Source of the DNA: Roseivivax jejudonensis
GTDB lineage: Bacteria > Pseudomonadota > Alphaproteobacteria > Rhodobacterales > Rhodobacteraceae
Assembly (NCBI RefSeq): GCF_900172265.1
Contig: NZ_FWFK01000001.1
Span: forward strand, 186,001-250,000
Direction: 5' to 3'
DNA: 64,000 bases
Shown piece after piece: positions 7,893-15,947 of this stretch. Both the position numbers and the translations under genes were made by a program. Position 1 is the first letter of the stretch. The number at the start of each line of letters is the position of its first letter. The notes under the pieces were generated by a model. It made no database searches. It saw nothing but the letters and a program-made list of their open reading frames with translations, and was not told the origin of the DNA.

Positions 7893-9221
7893 CTAGAGGA
7901 ACAGTGTAACCGTCGACGGCACCAGGGCGACGATCACGAGCACCGCGAGCATCACGGCGATGAACGGCAGCGTCGCACCGAAGATCTGTTCGACCGACAC
8001 GCTCGGGTCGTTCAACGTGTTGTGGACCGTGAAAACGGATATGCCGAACGGGGGAGTCAGCAACCCGATCTCCACAGCGATTACCGTGACGATGCCGAAA
8101 TGCATGAGGTCGATGCCCATCCCCTGCGCGATGGGCGCGGCAATGGGTACCATGATCAGCAGGATGGATGTGCTGTCGAGGATCATGCCCATCAGCAGGA
8201 TGATCAGCGCATAGAAGAACAGGAACCCGAGCGGTCCGAACCCCGACTCGGTGACCAGTCCCGCAATCGCGTTGGGCAGGCCGGCGATGGCGAGCATCCG
8301 GGAATAGAACGACGCTGCGACCAGCAGCAGCAGGATCGAAACCGAGATCACGCCGGTCTGCTTCATCACCTGCCAGAGCTTCTTGCGATTGAGGCTGCGC
8401 CGCGACAGCGCCACGACGAGCGCGCCGAATGCGCCGACCCCGCCCGCCTCCGTCGGCGTGAAGAAGCCGGTATAAAGGCCGCCGAGCACGAGGATCACGA
8501 GCAGAATGATGGGAATGAGCTTCGACACCATCACGTTGAGCGGCATCGACTCCTGTGCCCGGTCGAGCCGGCGCTGGCGCGTGCCCTCCGGATCCTCGAG
8601 CACGAAGCCCGGAAACAGGATCGTGACGCTGATGAGCATGGCGACGAAGCCGCCGGCGAGCATGAGGCCGGGAATGATGCCGGCAATGAACATCCCGCCG
8701 ATACTGACCTCGGCCAGCACCCCGTAGATGATGAGCAGAAGGCTCGGCGGGATCAGCATGCCTAGAACCGAAGAGCCCGCCACAGTCCCGGCCGAGAACG
8801 ACGGGCGGTATCCATGCCGCTTCATCTCCGGCACCGCCACGCGGGTGAAAACGGCCGCCGACGCGATCGAGACGCCGGTGACCGCCGCGAAGATCGTGTT
8901 CGCCGCGACAGTCGCCACCCCCAGCCCGCAGATCATGCGGCGCAGAAGATCCTCGGCCACCTCGAACGTGTCACGGCCGACATTCGACACGCTGACCAGC
9001 AGCCCCATGAGCACGAACAACGGTATGGTGGCAAAGAGGTAATCCGCGATCCCCGAATAGGCGGTGAGTTCGAGCATCCGGAACGCAAGGTCGATGTTGT
9101 CGCGGATCATCCAGATTCCGACGAAGGCCACACCGAAGAGCGCGTAGGCGATCTGCATCCCCAGGAGGACCAGGGCGATCAGCACCCCGATCAGAACGAA
9201 ACCGAAGGCGAGCGTGGTCAT
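7893..9221 (-). CDS. dctM: TRAP transporter large permease subunit (DctM type)
   Basis: The 442-residue large membrane subunit of a tripartite ATP-independent periplasmic transporter. It has about 12 helices and family signatures including SIASAAVFTRVAVPEMKRHGY, GTVAGSSVLGMLIPPS, FTPTEAGGVGA and GLLTPPFGISVF. It drives substrate import with a sodium or proton gradient. The start ATG 9221 overlaps the stop of the small permease (ATGA). It is the last gene of the molybdenum hydroxylase-TRAP operon and faces the ligase-like gene across a 32-nt gap. Confidence 0.95.
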   Translation of the reverse strand: MTTLAFGFVLIGVLIALVLLGMQIAYALFGVAFVGIWMIRDNIDLAFRMLELTAYSGIADYLFATIPLFVLMGLLVSVSNVGRDTFEVAEDLLRRMICGLGVATVAANTIFAAVTGVSIASAAVFTRVAVPEMKRHGYRPSFSAGTVAGSSVLGMLIPPSLLLIIYGVLAEVSIGGMFIAGIIPGLMLAGGFVAMLISVTILFPGFVLEDPEGTRQRRLDRAQESMPLNVMVSKLIPIILLVILVLGGLYTGFFTPTEAGGVGAFGALVVALSRRSLNRKKLWQVMKQTGVISVSILLLLVAASFYSRMLAIAGLPNAIAGLVTESGFGPLGFLFFYALIILLMGMILDSTSILLIMVPIAAPIAQGMGIDLMHFGIVTVIAVEIGLLTPPFGISVFTVHNTLNDPSVSVEQIFGATLPFIAVMLAVLVIVALVPSTVTLFL

Positions 9222-9784
9222 GGCAGGCTCCGGATCGTTCGGATTTCGTCGGTCGTTCGGTAAAGCGCCGCCATGACGGCCAGAGCGCATCCCAGCACCG
9301 TGATGCCCCGGAACGGCCAGGTCGGGATCGTCCAGACGCCCTGCACGCCGAAGAACTCGGCGGTCGCCCAGCTTTCGGGCAGCTTGGGCCACGACGCCCA
9401 GAGGATCAGGGCGAAAACGATGGCGCCCACGACCGAGAAGACCGCCTCGATCGCCGAGACCGCGGCGGGCGACGCCGTCTCGATCCGGCGGACGAGGAAA
9501 TCCGCCCGGGTCAGGCGGCGCTGCAAGATCGCGGCGGGAACCTGAAGGAACACGATGGCGACGACAGACCGCGCGGCGATCTCGGACACCCCGGTGACAG
9601 GCGCATCGAGAAAGTTGCGCCCGATCACGTCGGCCACGATGAGCAGCATCAGCGCGCCGATGGCGATCGTGCCGACGGCCGAAAGCGCGGCTGCCGCGCT
9701 GCCGAGGATCGCGCCCACCGGCGCCTCCGAAAACGCCGGGACGAACCGGTCTTCTTCGAATTCGCCGGAGTCTTCGTCGCTCAT
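9218..9784 (-). CDS. dctQ: TRAP transporter small permease subunit (DctQ type)
   Basis: A 188-residue four-helix membrane protein. Helices are visible at about 24-52, 66-88, 105-130 and 150-175, with the family segment IVADVIGRNFLDAPVTGVSEIA near residue 50-70. The N-terminus is unusually acidic (about 20 residues rich in Asp/Glu) before the first helix. It pairs with the DctM subunit, whose start it overlaps by four bases, and works with the binding protein at 9858. A 73-nt gap separates its start from the DctP stop. Confidence 0.92.
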   Translation of the reverse strand: MSDEDSGEFEEDRFVPAFSEAPVGAILGSAAAALSAVGTIAIGALMLLIVADVIGRNFLDAPVTGVSEIAARSVVAIVFLQVPAAILQRRLTRADFLVRRIETASPAAVSAIEAVFSVVGAIVFALILWASWPKLPESWATAEFFGVQGVWTIPTWPFRGITVLGCALAVMAALYRTTDEIRTIRSLP

Positions 9785-9857
9785 GCCCCTGCCCTGTCCT
9801 TACGTGATGCGCCGCCCGGCATCGCTGCCGGGCGGTCGCGTGTCGATCTGTATTGCC

Positions 9858-10910
9858 TCAGAGGCCTTCGTCCCAGGCCCGCAGCGGCTCCGCACCGCGT
9901 TCGCGCAGCGCGTCGAAATAGGCCTTGAGCACGACCTCGCCGGCTTCGCCGGTCTGTTCCAGCCACGGCTCGACGATGTTCGGAAGGCCGTTCACCCAAG
10001 CCTCCTTTTCCTCCTCGGGCAGCTCGTGGATGGTCAGCCCGGCCTCCTGCATCTCGTCGATGGCGCGCGCGGCAAGGTCCGCCACGTAGTCGCCGTGCGC
10101 GATCGAGGTCGCCTGCGCGGCCTCGCGCATCGCGTTCTGGACAGGCGCCGGCAGCCCTTCGAAGAAGCTCTGGTTGGCGGCAATCCCGCCGAAATACATG
10201 GAGCCGATGCCGACGCGGGTGAGTTCCGGCGCGACCTCGTAGACACGGGTCGGCAGGATGCCCGACGCGAAGGACAGCGTGCCCTCGGTCACGCCGGTCT
10301 GGATGTTGGTGTAATAGGTGGTCAGTGCCCCGTCGACCGGCGTCGCACCGGTCTCGCGCAGCCAGTTGGCCGAGGTGCCCGGCGCATTCAGCTTGCGGTT
10401 CTGGAGGTCTTCCATCGAAGAGACCGGAAAGGTCGCGTAGATGTCGTAGCTGTCCGTGATCAGCGACGACAGGTGCACCATGCCGTTTTCGGCCCAGCTG
10501 TTCTTCAGCTCCGGCAGGTTCTCGGACAGGTCGTCGAAGATCTCGATGATCATGCGGTGATCTTCGGTGGCGAACGGCGTGAAGTAGGTCACGTTCTGAA
10601 GCGGCATGTTCGCCCCTTCCCAGACCGTGCCGACCATGCCGACATCGACAATGCCGTCCATCACCGCCTCGCGGGTGTCGGTGAACTTGTAGAGCGTGCC
10701 GGCATAGCTCTCGACCCAGTTCACCTGGTACTCGTTGCCGCCTTCCTCGAGGATACGGTTCACCTCGGGCTGGAAGGTGTTCTTCATCGCGTAGACCCAG
10801 ATATTCTGTTCGGGGTGCGACGAGCCGATGTTTACGGTGATCTGCTGCTGCGCGACCGCAGCGCCGCCGCAAAGGACGGCCGCGGCCGCCGTGAAGGCTG
10901 TGAGTTTCAT
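9858..10910 (-). CDS. dctP: TRAP transporter substrate-binding protein (DctP type)
   Basis: A 350-residue periplasmic binding protein with a signal peptide (about 1-20, ending AAVAQ). The mature protein has DctP-family features: NIGSSHPEQNIWVYAMK, GIVDVGMVGTVWEG, the Arg-containing LQNRKLNAPGTSANWLRETGATPV, and FGGIAANQSFFEGLP. It delivers the ligand to the DctQM permease. The start ATG 10910 has a strong GGGAGG upstream. The ligand is unknown; its place behind a molybdenum hydroxylase suggests the compound that enzyme oxidises (inference). Confidence 0.92.
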   Translation of the reverse strand: MKLTAFTAAAAVLCGGAAVAQQQITVNIGSSHPEQNIWVYAMKNTFQPEVNRILEEGGNEYQVNWVESYAGTLYKFTDTREAVMDGIVDVGMVGTVWEGANMPLQNVTYFTPFATEDHRMIIEIFDDLSENLPELKNSWAENGMVHLSSLITDSYDIYATFPVSSMEDLQNRKLNAPGTSANWLRETGATPVDGALTTYYTNIQTGVTEGTLSFASGILPTRVYEVAPELTRVGIGSMYFGGIAANQSFFEGLPAPVQNAMREAAQATSIAHGDYVADLAARAIDEMQEAGLTIHELPEEEKEAWVNGLPNIVEPWLEQTGEAGEVVLKAYFDALRERGAEPLRAWDEGL

Positions 10911-10969
10911 TGCTTTCCTCCCTTTTGGTTCCTGTGATCGAGCGCCGCTCCCCTTGGCGCCCTTGCGGT

Positions 10970-13351
10970 TCAGTCGTCCAGTTTTCCGAGCGCGCGAAGG
11001 ATCCGCTCCGGGGTGAACGGCATCTCGGTCACTTGCGCCCCGAGGGGTCGCAGCGCGTCGTTGATCGCGTTCATCACGGCGGCGGGGGCACCTGCGGTGC
11101 CGGCTTCGCCCGCGCCCTTCGCGCCCAGTTCGCTTTCGCCCGTCGGCGTTTCCACGTGTCCGATCTGCATGTCGGGCATCTCTGCGGCCATCGGCACGAG
11201 GTAGTCGGCCATCGAGCCGTTCAGAAGCTGCCCGTCCTCGTCGTAGTGGATCTCTTCGTAGAGAGCGCCGCCGAGCCCCTGAACGATGCCGCCGCGGATC
11301 TGTTCGTCGACCAGCTGCGGGTTGATGACCCGACCGCAATCCTCGACGCACCAGTGCTTGAGCAGCGTCACCACGCCGGTGTCCACGTCGACCTCGAGGT
11401 AACTGGCCTGCACACCGTTGGTGAAGGCGAACGGATACTCCATCGTGATGAAGTGCCGGGTCTGCACCAGCTCGCGCGGCAGGTCCTTGGGCAGGGTATC
11501 GCCGCGGAAATACACGATGCGACCCAATTCCTCGAGCGGCATGCGATCCTCGCCGGTGTCGGCATCGACGACCTGACCGGCGCGGATGTCGAGCTTGCCC
11601 TTGTCGGCCTGCAGCATCGCCGCCGCGACCTCGAGGATCGAGTCCCGCAAGGCGCGCGCCGCCTGCAGCGCCGCCTCGCCGCCGATCCCGGCACCGCGCG
11701 ACGCCCAGGTGCCGCCTCCGTAGGGCGTGACCTGCGTATCGCCGGTGATGATGCGCACCTGGCCGGGATCGACGCCGACCCCTTCGGCCACGACCTGGCT
11801 CAGCATCGCCTCGGTGCCCTGTCCCTGTTCGGTCACGCCCGACAGCGCGACGACCGAGCCGTCGGGATCCATGCGCACTGTGCAGCCGTCCTGCGCCGAG
11901 ATGCGCGCCCCGCCGATGCCGTACATGAAGGGCGAGGGATTCGTCAGTTCGATGAAGCTCGCGATGCCGATGCCACGGTATTTGCCCTGCTTTCGCGCCT
12001 CCTCCTGGTCGGCGCGCAGCGCGTCGTAGTCCATCATCTCGACGAGCCTGTCCATCGACGCGTGATGCGACAGCCCCTCGAAGCGCATCTTGGCCGGGGA
12101 CGTCACCGGGTAGGCGTCGTCGGCGTACATGTTGCGCCGCCGGATCTCGACCGGGTCCATGCCGATCGCACCGGCCGCCATGTCGACCAACCCCTCGGTG
12201 ATGGCGACCGCGATGGGATGGCCCACCGCGCGGTATTGGCAGGTCGGCGTCTTGTTCTGGAAAACGACCGTCGTCTGCGCGCGGTAGTTGGCGAAGTCGT
12301 AGGGACCGCCGCACAGGTTCACGACCTGGTTGCCCTCGATGGCCGAGGTGCGCGGATAGACCGAGTACGGCCCGATCCCGGTCCAGTCGTCCACGTCGAT
12401 GGCGAGGATCTTGCCCTCCTCGGAGACCGCGATCTTCGCTTCGATCTCGTGATCGCGGGCGTGTATGTCGGTGGTATAGCTCTCCAGCCGGTCGGCGATG
12501 AACTTGATCGGTCGGCCCATGACCTTGGCGATGGCAGCGGTCGCCACCTCGTCTGGATAAACATGGACCTTGATCCCGTAGGACCCCCCGACATCTCCGC
12601 AGACCACGCGCACCCGGCTTTCGGGAATGTCCAGATGCTCGGCAAAGACCGTCTGCATCATGTGCGGCGCCTGCGTGGCGTGGTAGGCCGTCATCTGCCC
12701 CTCGGCCGGGTTCCAGTCCACGAGGATGGAGCGCGGCTCGAGCGTCACGCCGGTATGCCGGGCGGTGCGAAAGCGGGCGGAGACGACCTTGTGCGCGCTC
12801 TCAAGCGCCGCATCGACGTCGCCCTCTTCGTGCAGGCGGCGGAAGGCGAGGTTGTCGCCCAGATCCGGATGGATGACCGGCGTGTCGGTGTCGAGCGCGG
12901 TCATCGTGTCGGTGACGGCGGGCAGATCCTCGTAATCGACGGCGACCAGCGCCGCGGCCTCCTCGGCCGCCGCCCGAGTGGTCGCGACGACCGCGACGAC
13001 CGGCTCGCCCACCCAGCAGGCGCGATCCACGGCCAGCGGATATTCGGGCGGCGATTTCAGGCCCTTGAGATGGGCGAGCACGGCGACCCAGGGCGTGCAG
13101 ACCTCGGCGAGGTCCTTCCCGGTGAAGATCCGTATCACGCCCTTCACCGCCTTCGCCTCGGACAGATCGATCTCGCCGATCCGGGCATGCGCCACCGGAG
13201 AGCGCGCGAAGCAGACATGCAGCATCCGCGGCAGCACGATGTCGTCGACGTAGCGCCCCCGCCCCTGCACGAGCTTGGTCGCGTTCGGGCGCGGGACGGT
13301 CTTGCCGATATACGAGTTCGGCCGGTCCGGGTTGTTGAACGGGATGGTCAT
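10970..13351 (-). CDS. Molybdenum hydroxylase large (molybdopterin-binding) subunit
   Basis: A 793-residue xanthine dehydrogenase/CO dehydrogenase-family catalytic subunit. It should hydroxylate a substrate at the Mo centre and send electrons through the 2Fe-2S and FAD subunits. The N-terminus has GRGRYVDDIVLPRMLHVCF and the C-terminus carries the catalytic-base motif GAKGAGEAG (Glu749). The active-site loop at 372-379 reads QYRAVGHP. That matches neither the form I CO dehydrogenase loop (AYRCSFR) nor the common AYRGAGR form, so a CO substrate is unlikely. Start ATG 13351 overlaps the small-subunit stop. Substrate unknown; N-heterocycles, aldehydes or purine-like compounds are typical for the family. 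Confidence 0.9.
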   Translation of the reverse strand: MTIPFNNPDRPNSYIGKTVPRPNATKLVQGRGRYVDDIVLPRMLHVCFARSPVAHARIGEIDLSEAKAVKGVIRIFTGKDLAEVCTPWVAVLAHLKGLKSPPEYPLAVDRACWVGEPVVAVVATTRAAAEEAAALVAVDYEDLPAVTDTMTALDTDTPVIHPDLGDNLAFRRLHEEGDVDAALESAHKVVSARFRTARHTGVTLEPRSILVDWNPAEGQMTAYHATQAPHMMQTVFAEHLDIPESRVRVVCGDVGGSYGIKVHVYPDEVATAAIAKVMGRPIKFIADRLESYTTDIHARDHEIEAKIAVSEEGKILAIDVDDWTGIGPYSVYPRTSAIEGNQVVNLCGGPYDFANYRAQTTVVFQNKTPTCQYRAVGHPIAVAITEGLVDMAAGAIGMDPVEIRRRNMYADDAYPVTSPAKMRFEGLSHHASMDRLVEMMDYDALRADQEEARKQGKYRGIGIASFIELTNPSPFMYGIGGARISAQDGCTVRMDPDGSVVALSGVTEQGQGTEAMLSQVVAEGVGVDPGQVRIITGDTQVTPYGGGTWASRGAGIGGEAALQAARALRDSILEVAAAMLQADKGKLDIRAGQVVDADTGEDRMPLEELGRIVYFRGDTLPKDLPRELVQTRHFITMEYPFAFTNGVQASYLEVDVDTGVVTLLKHWCVEDCGRVINPQLVDEQIRGGIVQGLGGALYEEIHYDEDGQLLNGSMADYLVPMAAEMPDMQIGHVETPTGESELGAKGAGEAGTAGAPAAVMNAINDALRPLGAQVTEMPFTPERILRALGKLDD

Positions 13352-13848
13352 GCCGCCCCCTTTCCGGCGCGCGCCTGCGCCACGCCTTCGACCGCGTCGA
13401 TGATCGCCTCGTAGCCCGTGCAGCGGCAGTAATTGCCCGAGAGGTGCTCACGGATCTCCGCGCGGCTGGGAGTGCCGGACTGCGACAGGAGTTCTTCGGC
13501 CGCGACCAGCATCCCGGGCGTGCAGAACCCGCATTGCAGTGCGTTGCGCGCGACGAAGGCATCCTGCAGGTCGGTCATCGCGCCGGTGTCGGTCAGGCCC
13601 TCGACCGTCCACACCTCGGCGCCGTCGGCCTGCGCCGCCAGCATCAGGCATCCGCGCACGGACTGATCGTCGACGCGGATGGTGCAGGCGCCGCAGACCC
13701 CGTGTTCGCAGCTTGCATGCGCGCCCGTCAGGCCGAGCTCGAGCCGGAGGAAGTCGATCATGTGCTGACCGGCAGGCACGCGGGCCTCGACCGGCTCGCC
13801 GTTGACGGTCAGCGACACGTCGACCTTGTCGCGGAAGTGTCCGGTCAT
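13348..13848 (-). CDS. Molybdenum hydroxylase 2Fe-2S small subunit
   Basis: A 166-residue iron-sulfur subunit with two [2Fe-2S] sites. The plant-ferredoxin-like site is CEHGVCGACTI with a downstream Cys in VRGCLML; the helical site is CGFCTPG plus CRCTGY. It carries electrons between the molybdenum centre and FAD. The start ATG 13848 overlaps the FAD-subunit stop, and the stop overlaps the large-subunit start (ATGA in both cases), so the three subunits are translationally coupled in the order FAD, FeS, Mo. Confidence 0.95.
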   Translation of the reverse strand: MTGHFRDKVDVSLTVNGEPVEARVPAGQHMIDFLRLELGLTGAHASCEHGVCGACTIRVDDQSVRGCLMLAAQADGAEVWTVEGLTDTGAMTDLQDAFVARNALQCGFCTPGMLVAAEELLSQSGTPSRAEIREHLSGNYCRCTGYEAIIDAVEGVAQARAGKGAA

Positions 13849-14678
13849 TGATTGTCTCCTTTCAGCCGGGCCACGGCGCGGCGCAGAAGCACACCGGCCA
13901 GGTGGCGGCGGTAGGCGGCGCTGGCCTGCGTGTCGGACGGCGGGTCGATCTCGGCCGCGAGCGCCGCGACCGCACCGTCCAGATCGCCGTCGTCGAGCGC
14001 GGTCATCGCGCCCGTCGCAAGAATCGGCTTCGGCCCGACCGAGAACAGCGCGATGCGGTGGCCGGCGGCACGCTTGACGAGGCACAGACCCGCCAAAGCG
14101 TAGTCGCCAGAGCGGCGCGCGACTTCCTCGAGGACCTGCTTTTCGCCGTCCTCGGCCACGGGCACGGAAATCGCGGTGAGGATCTCGCTCTCATCGAGTG
14201 CGGTGGTGAACACCTCCTCGAAGAAGTCCTCGGCCGGGATCGTGCGCGTGCCGTCCGGCCCCTCCGCGTGCATCTCGGCCCCGAGCGCGAGCGCGCAAGC
14301 CGGGAACTCGGCGGCCGGGTCGGCGTGGGCCAGGGCCCCGCCGATCGTCCCGCGGTTCCGGATCGCCGCGTGCGCGATGTGCGCGACCGCCGCGGCCAGG
14401 ACGGGCGCGTGTGTCTTCACCAAAGGATCGGAGCCGATTTCGACATGGCGCGTCAGTGCGCCGATGTGCAGCGTGCCGCCCTGTTCGGTGACCCCGGACA
14501 GCTCGCTTAGCCGCGAGATGTCGACGAGCAGATCGCCGGCAGACAGCCGCATGTTCATCGCTGCAACGAGGCTCTGGCCACCTGCGAGAAGGCGACCCTG
14601 GCCGCCCGAGGCCGCCAAGAGGTCGAGCGCGTGGCGCACGTTTTCAGCCCGGGCGTAACCGCCCGCCGATGCCTTCAT
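13845..14678 (-). CDS. Molybdenum hydroxylase FAD-binding medium subunit
   Basis: A 277-residue FAD-binding subunit (CoxM type). The FAD motifs are LLAGGQSLVAAMNMRL near residue 36 and IRNRGTIGGALAHADPAAEFP near residue 107. The start at ATG 14678 is chosen because GGAGG lies upstream and the family usually begins with a short MKA-like segment; an upstream ATG (14768) would add 30 atypical residues. First gene of the minus-strand operon running to 7893, divergent from the TetR gene at 14804. Confidence 0.93.
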   Translation of the reverse strand: MKASAGGYARAENVRHALDLLAASGGQGRLLAGGQSLVAAMNMRLSAGDLLVDISRLSELSGVTEQGGTLHIGALTRHVEIGSDPLVKTHAPVLAAAVAHIAHAAIRNRGTIGGALAHADPAAEFPACALALGAEMHAEGPDGTRTIPAEDFFEEVFTTALDESEILTAISVPVAEDGEKQVLEEVARRSGDYALAGLCLVKRAAGHRIALFSVGPKPILATGAMTALDDGDLDGAVAALAAEIDPPSDTQASAAYRRHLAGVLLRRAVARLKGDNQ

Positions 14679-14714
14679 GGCGTCCTCCCTTCCTCCTTTG
14701 ACCCGCGCCTTATT

Positions 14715-14728
14715 AAGCGCTTGATCAA
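14715..14728. promoter_or_regulatory. Overlapping palindromes AAGCGCTT and TTGATCAA in the divergent promoter region
   Basis: AAGCGCTT (14715-14722) and TTGATCAA (14721-14728) share two bases. They lie between the divergent molybdenum hydroxylase operon and the TetR gene, 37 bp before the FAD-subunit start. A near-repeat TTGAGCA follows at 14734-14740. This is a reasonable place for a TetR operator, but the assignment rests on position and symmetry only. Confidence 0.35.
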
Positions 14729-14760
14729 TCCTGTTGAGCAGATGATCTTTTAACTCGAGT

Positions 14761-14779
14761 CGATGCAAGAAGATTCTTT
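14761..14779 (-). promoter_or_regulatory. 19-nt shared promoter-region element, copy A
   Basis: Read on the minus strand this is AAAGAATCTTCTTGCATCG, identical over all 19 bases to 37653-37671 on the plus strand and closely matched at 29910-29928. In each case it points toward the downstream transport/catabolic operon (here the FAD-subunit start, 82 bp away). The TTGCAT inside it could be a -35 hexamer, but no good -10 follows 17 bp later, so its role is open. Confidence 0.5.
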
Positions 14780-14803
14780 GGGCCGGGGAGCTGCGGGAGT
14801 TTC

Positions 14804-15448
14804 ATGGACGGACCGACCGACAAGACCGCGTCCGAAAGCGACTGCGGCACGATCCGCCGCCGCCTTCCCCCGGCCGAGCGGCGTCAGCAGATCGTCGACG
14901 AGGCGGTGCGCTTCTTCGCCGAGGTCGGGCTAGACGGAAAGACCCGCGAGCTGGCGAAGCGCCTCGGCGTCACGCAATCGCTGCTGTTCAACTACTTCGC
15001 GACGAAGGACGACCTGATCGAGGCGGTCTACGAGAAGGTCTATATCGGTCGGCTCTCGCCGGACTGGCCCGAACGTCTGACCGATCGCAACGTGCCGCTG
15101 CGCGACCGGCTGATGGCGTTCTACAGCGAATACAGCGCGCTGATCTTCGAGCGCGACTGGATGCGGATCTTCATGTTTTCTGGTCTTGCCGGGGCATCGC
15201 TGAACCACCGCTATCTCAAGCATCTCGGCGACGTCATCCTTCGCCCGCTCTTGTCCGAGACCGAAGCGCTCGCGCGGACGGACGTCCGCCCGACGATGGA
15301 GGATGTCTGGAACCTGCACGGCGGAATCGTCTACATCGGCATCCGTCAACACATCTACCGGATGCCGGCGCCGGAGAGCCCCGACGACGAGATCGCTCGG
15401 GCCATCGACAAGTACCTTCAGTTCTTCGGGATCGAGCGGGACGATTGA
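14804..15448 (+). CDS. TetR/AcrR-family transcriptional regulator
   Basis: A 214-residue regulator. The N-terminal helix-turn-helix is at about 24-70: RRQQIVDEAVRFFAEVGL, then TRELAKRLGVTQSLLFNYFATKDDLIEAVY. The C-terminal ligand-binding part is helical with no motif that names a ligand. GGGAG lies just before the ATG. It is divergent from the molybdenum hydroxylase-TRAP operon across a 125-nt gap and is the obvious candidate to repress it. It could also influence the Rieske operon that begins about 500 bp downstream on its own strand. Confidence 0.92.
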   Translation: MDGPTDKTASESDCGTIRRRLPPAERRQQIVDEAVRFFAEVGLDGKTRELAKRLGVTQSLLFNYFATKDDLIEAVYEKVYIGRLSPDWPERLTDRNVPLRDRLMAFYSEYSALIFERDWMRIFMFSGLAGASLNHRYLKHLGDVILRPLLSETEALARTDVRPTMEDVWNLHGGIVYIGIRQHIYRMPAPESPDDEIARAIDKYLQFFGIERDD

Positions 15449-15947
15449 GCGCCCGCCGGCGCGGACGGCGGAGGGCCGTGACCGCGTATCATCCGCGGTG
15501 ACGGTCCCACCCGGCCGAGTCGGCAGGTCTTTGCGACCTCCGCCGCCAAGGATATTCCGATCGCCCGGACCGGTGCGTCACGCCATTGCGAGGTGACGAA
15601 ACACTCGGCATGTGCCGCGGCCGCCCAAGCGGCGATCTCGACCGCGTTCGACGCGGTTCGAGCGGCAAAACGTTTCAATGGACCCCAATCGCGTGATCCG
15701 GCCGCGGGGCGCGTTGCCAGAACCCGAAAACCTGCCGTCAAATGCTCTCGAAGCATCTGTGTCTCGGGAAGGAACGCGGCGTGGTCGAGCACTCGGCAGG
15801 TACACTCGGTTTGGACCACCCCGGACCGCGCGCGCCCAGACGCGCGGCCTGGACCGAAGCGTTGCGGTCCGTCGTCCCGGCACCGGGCGCGAATGTCACC
15901 CCCGTCGGGAGCCGGGCGCGGTTCGACCATCTCGAGGCGATCGGCCG
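15449..15947. other. 499-nt gap before the Rieske operon, no gene seen
   Basis: Open frames cross this stretch on both strands, but none has family-like sequence, a ribosome site or normal codon use. A short inverted repeat (ACCGCG...CGCGGT) lies near 15480-15500. The promoter of the downstream Rieske operon should be here, but I could not place it with confidence. It may include a decayed gene. Confidence 0.4.

Noticed and set aside
10970-13351. Aerobic CO dehydrogenase large subunit
   Set aside because: The active-site loop (QYRAVGHP) lacks the AYRCSFR sequence of true CoxL, so only the broader molybdenum hydroxylase family is called.
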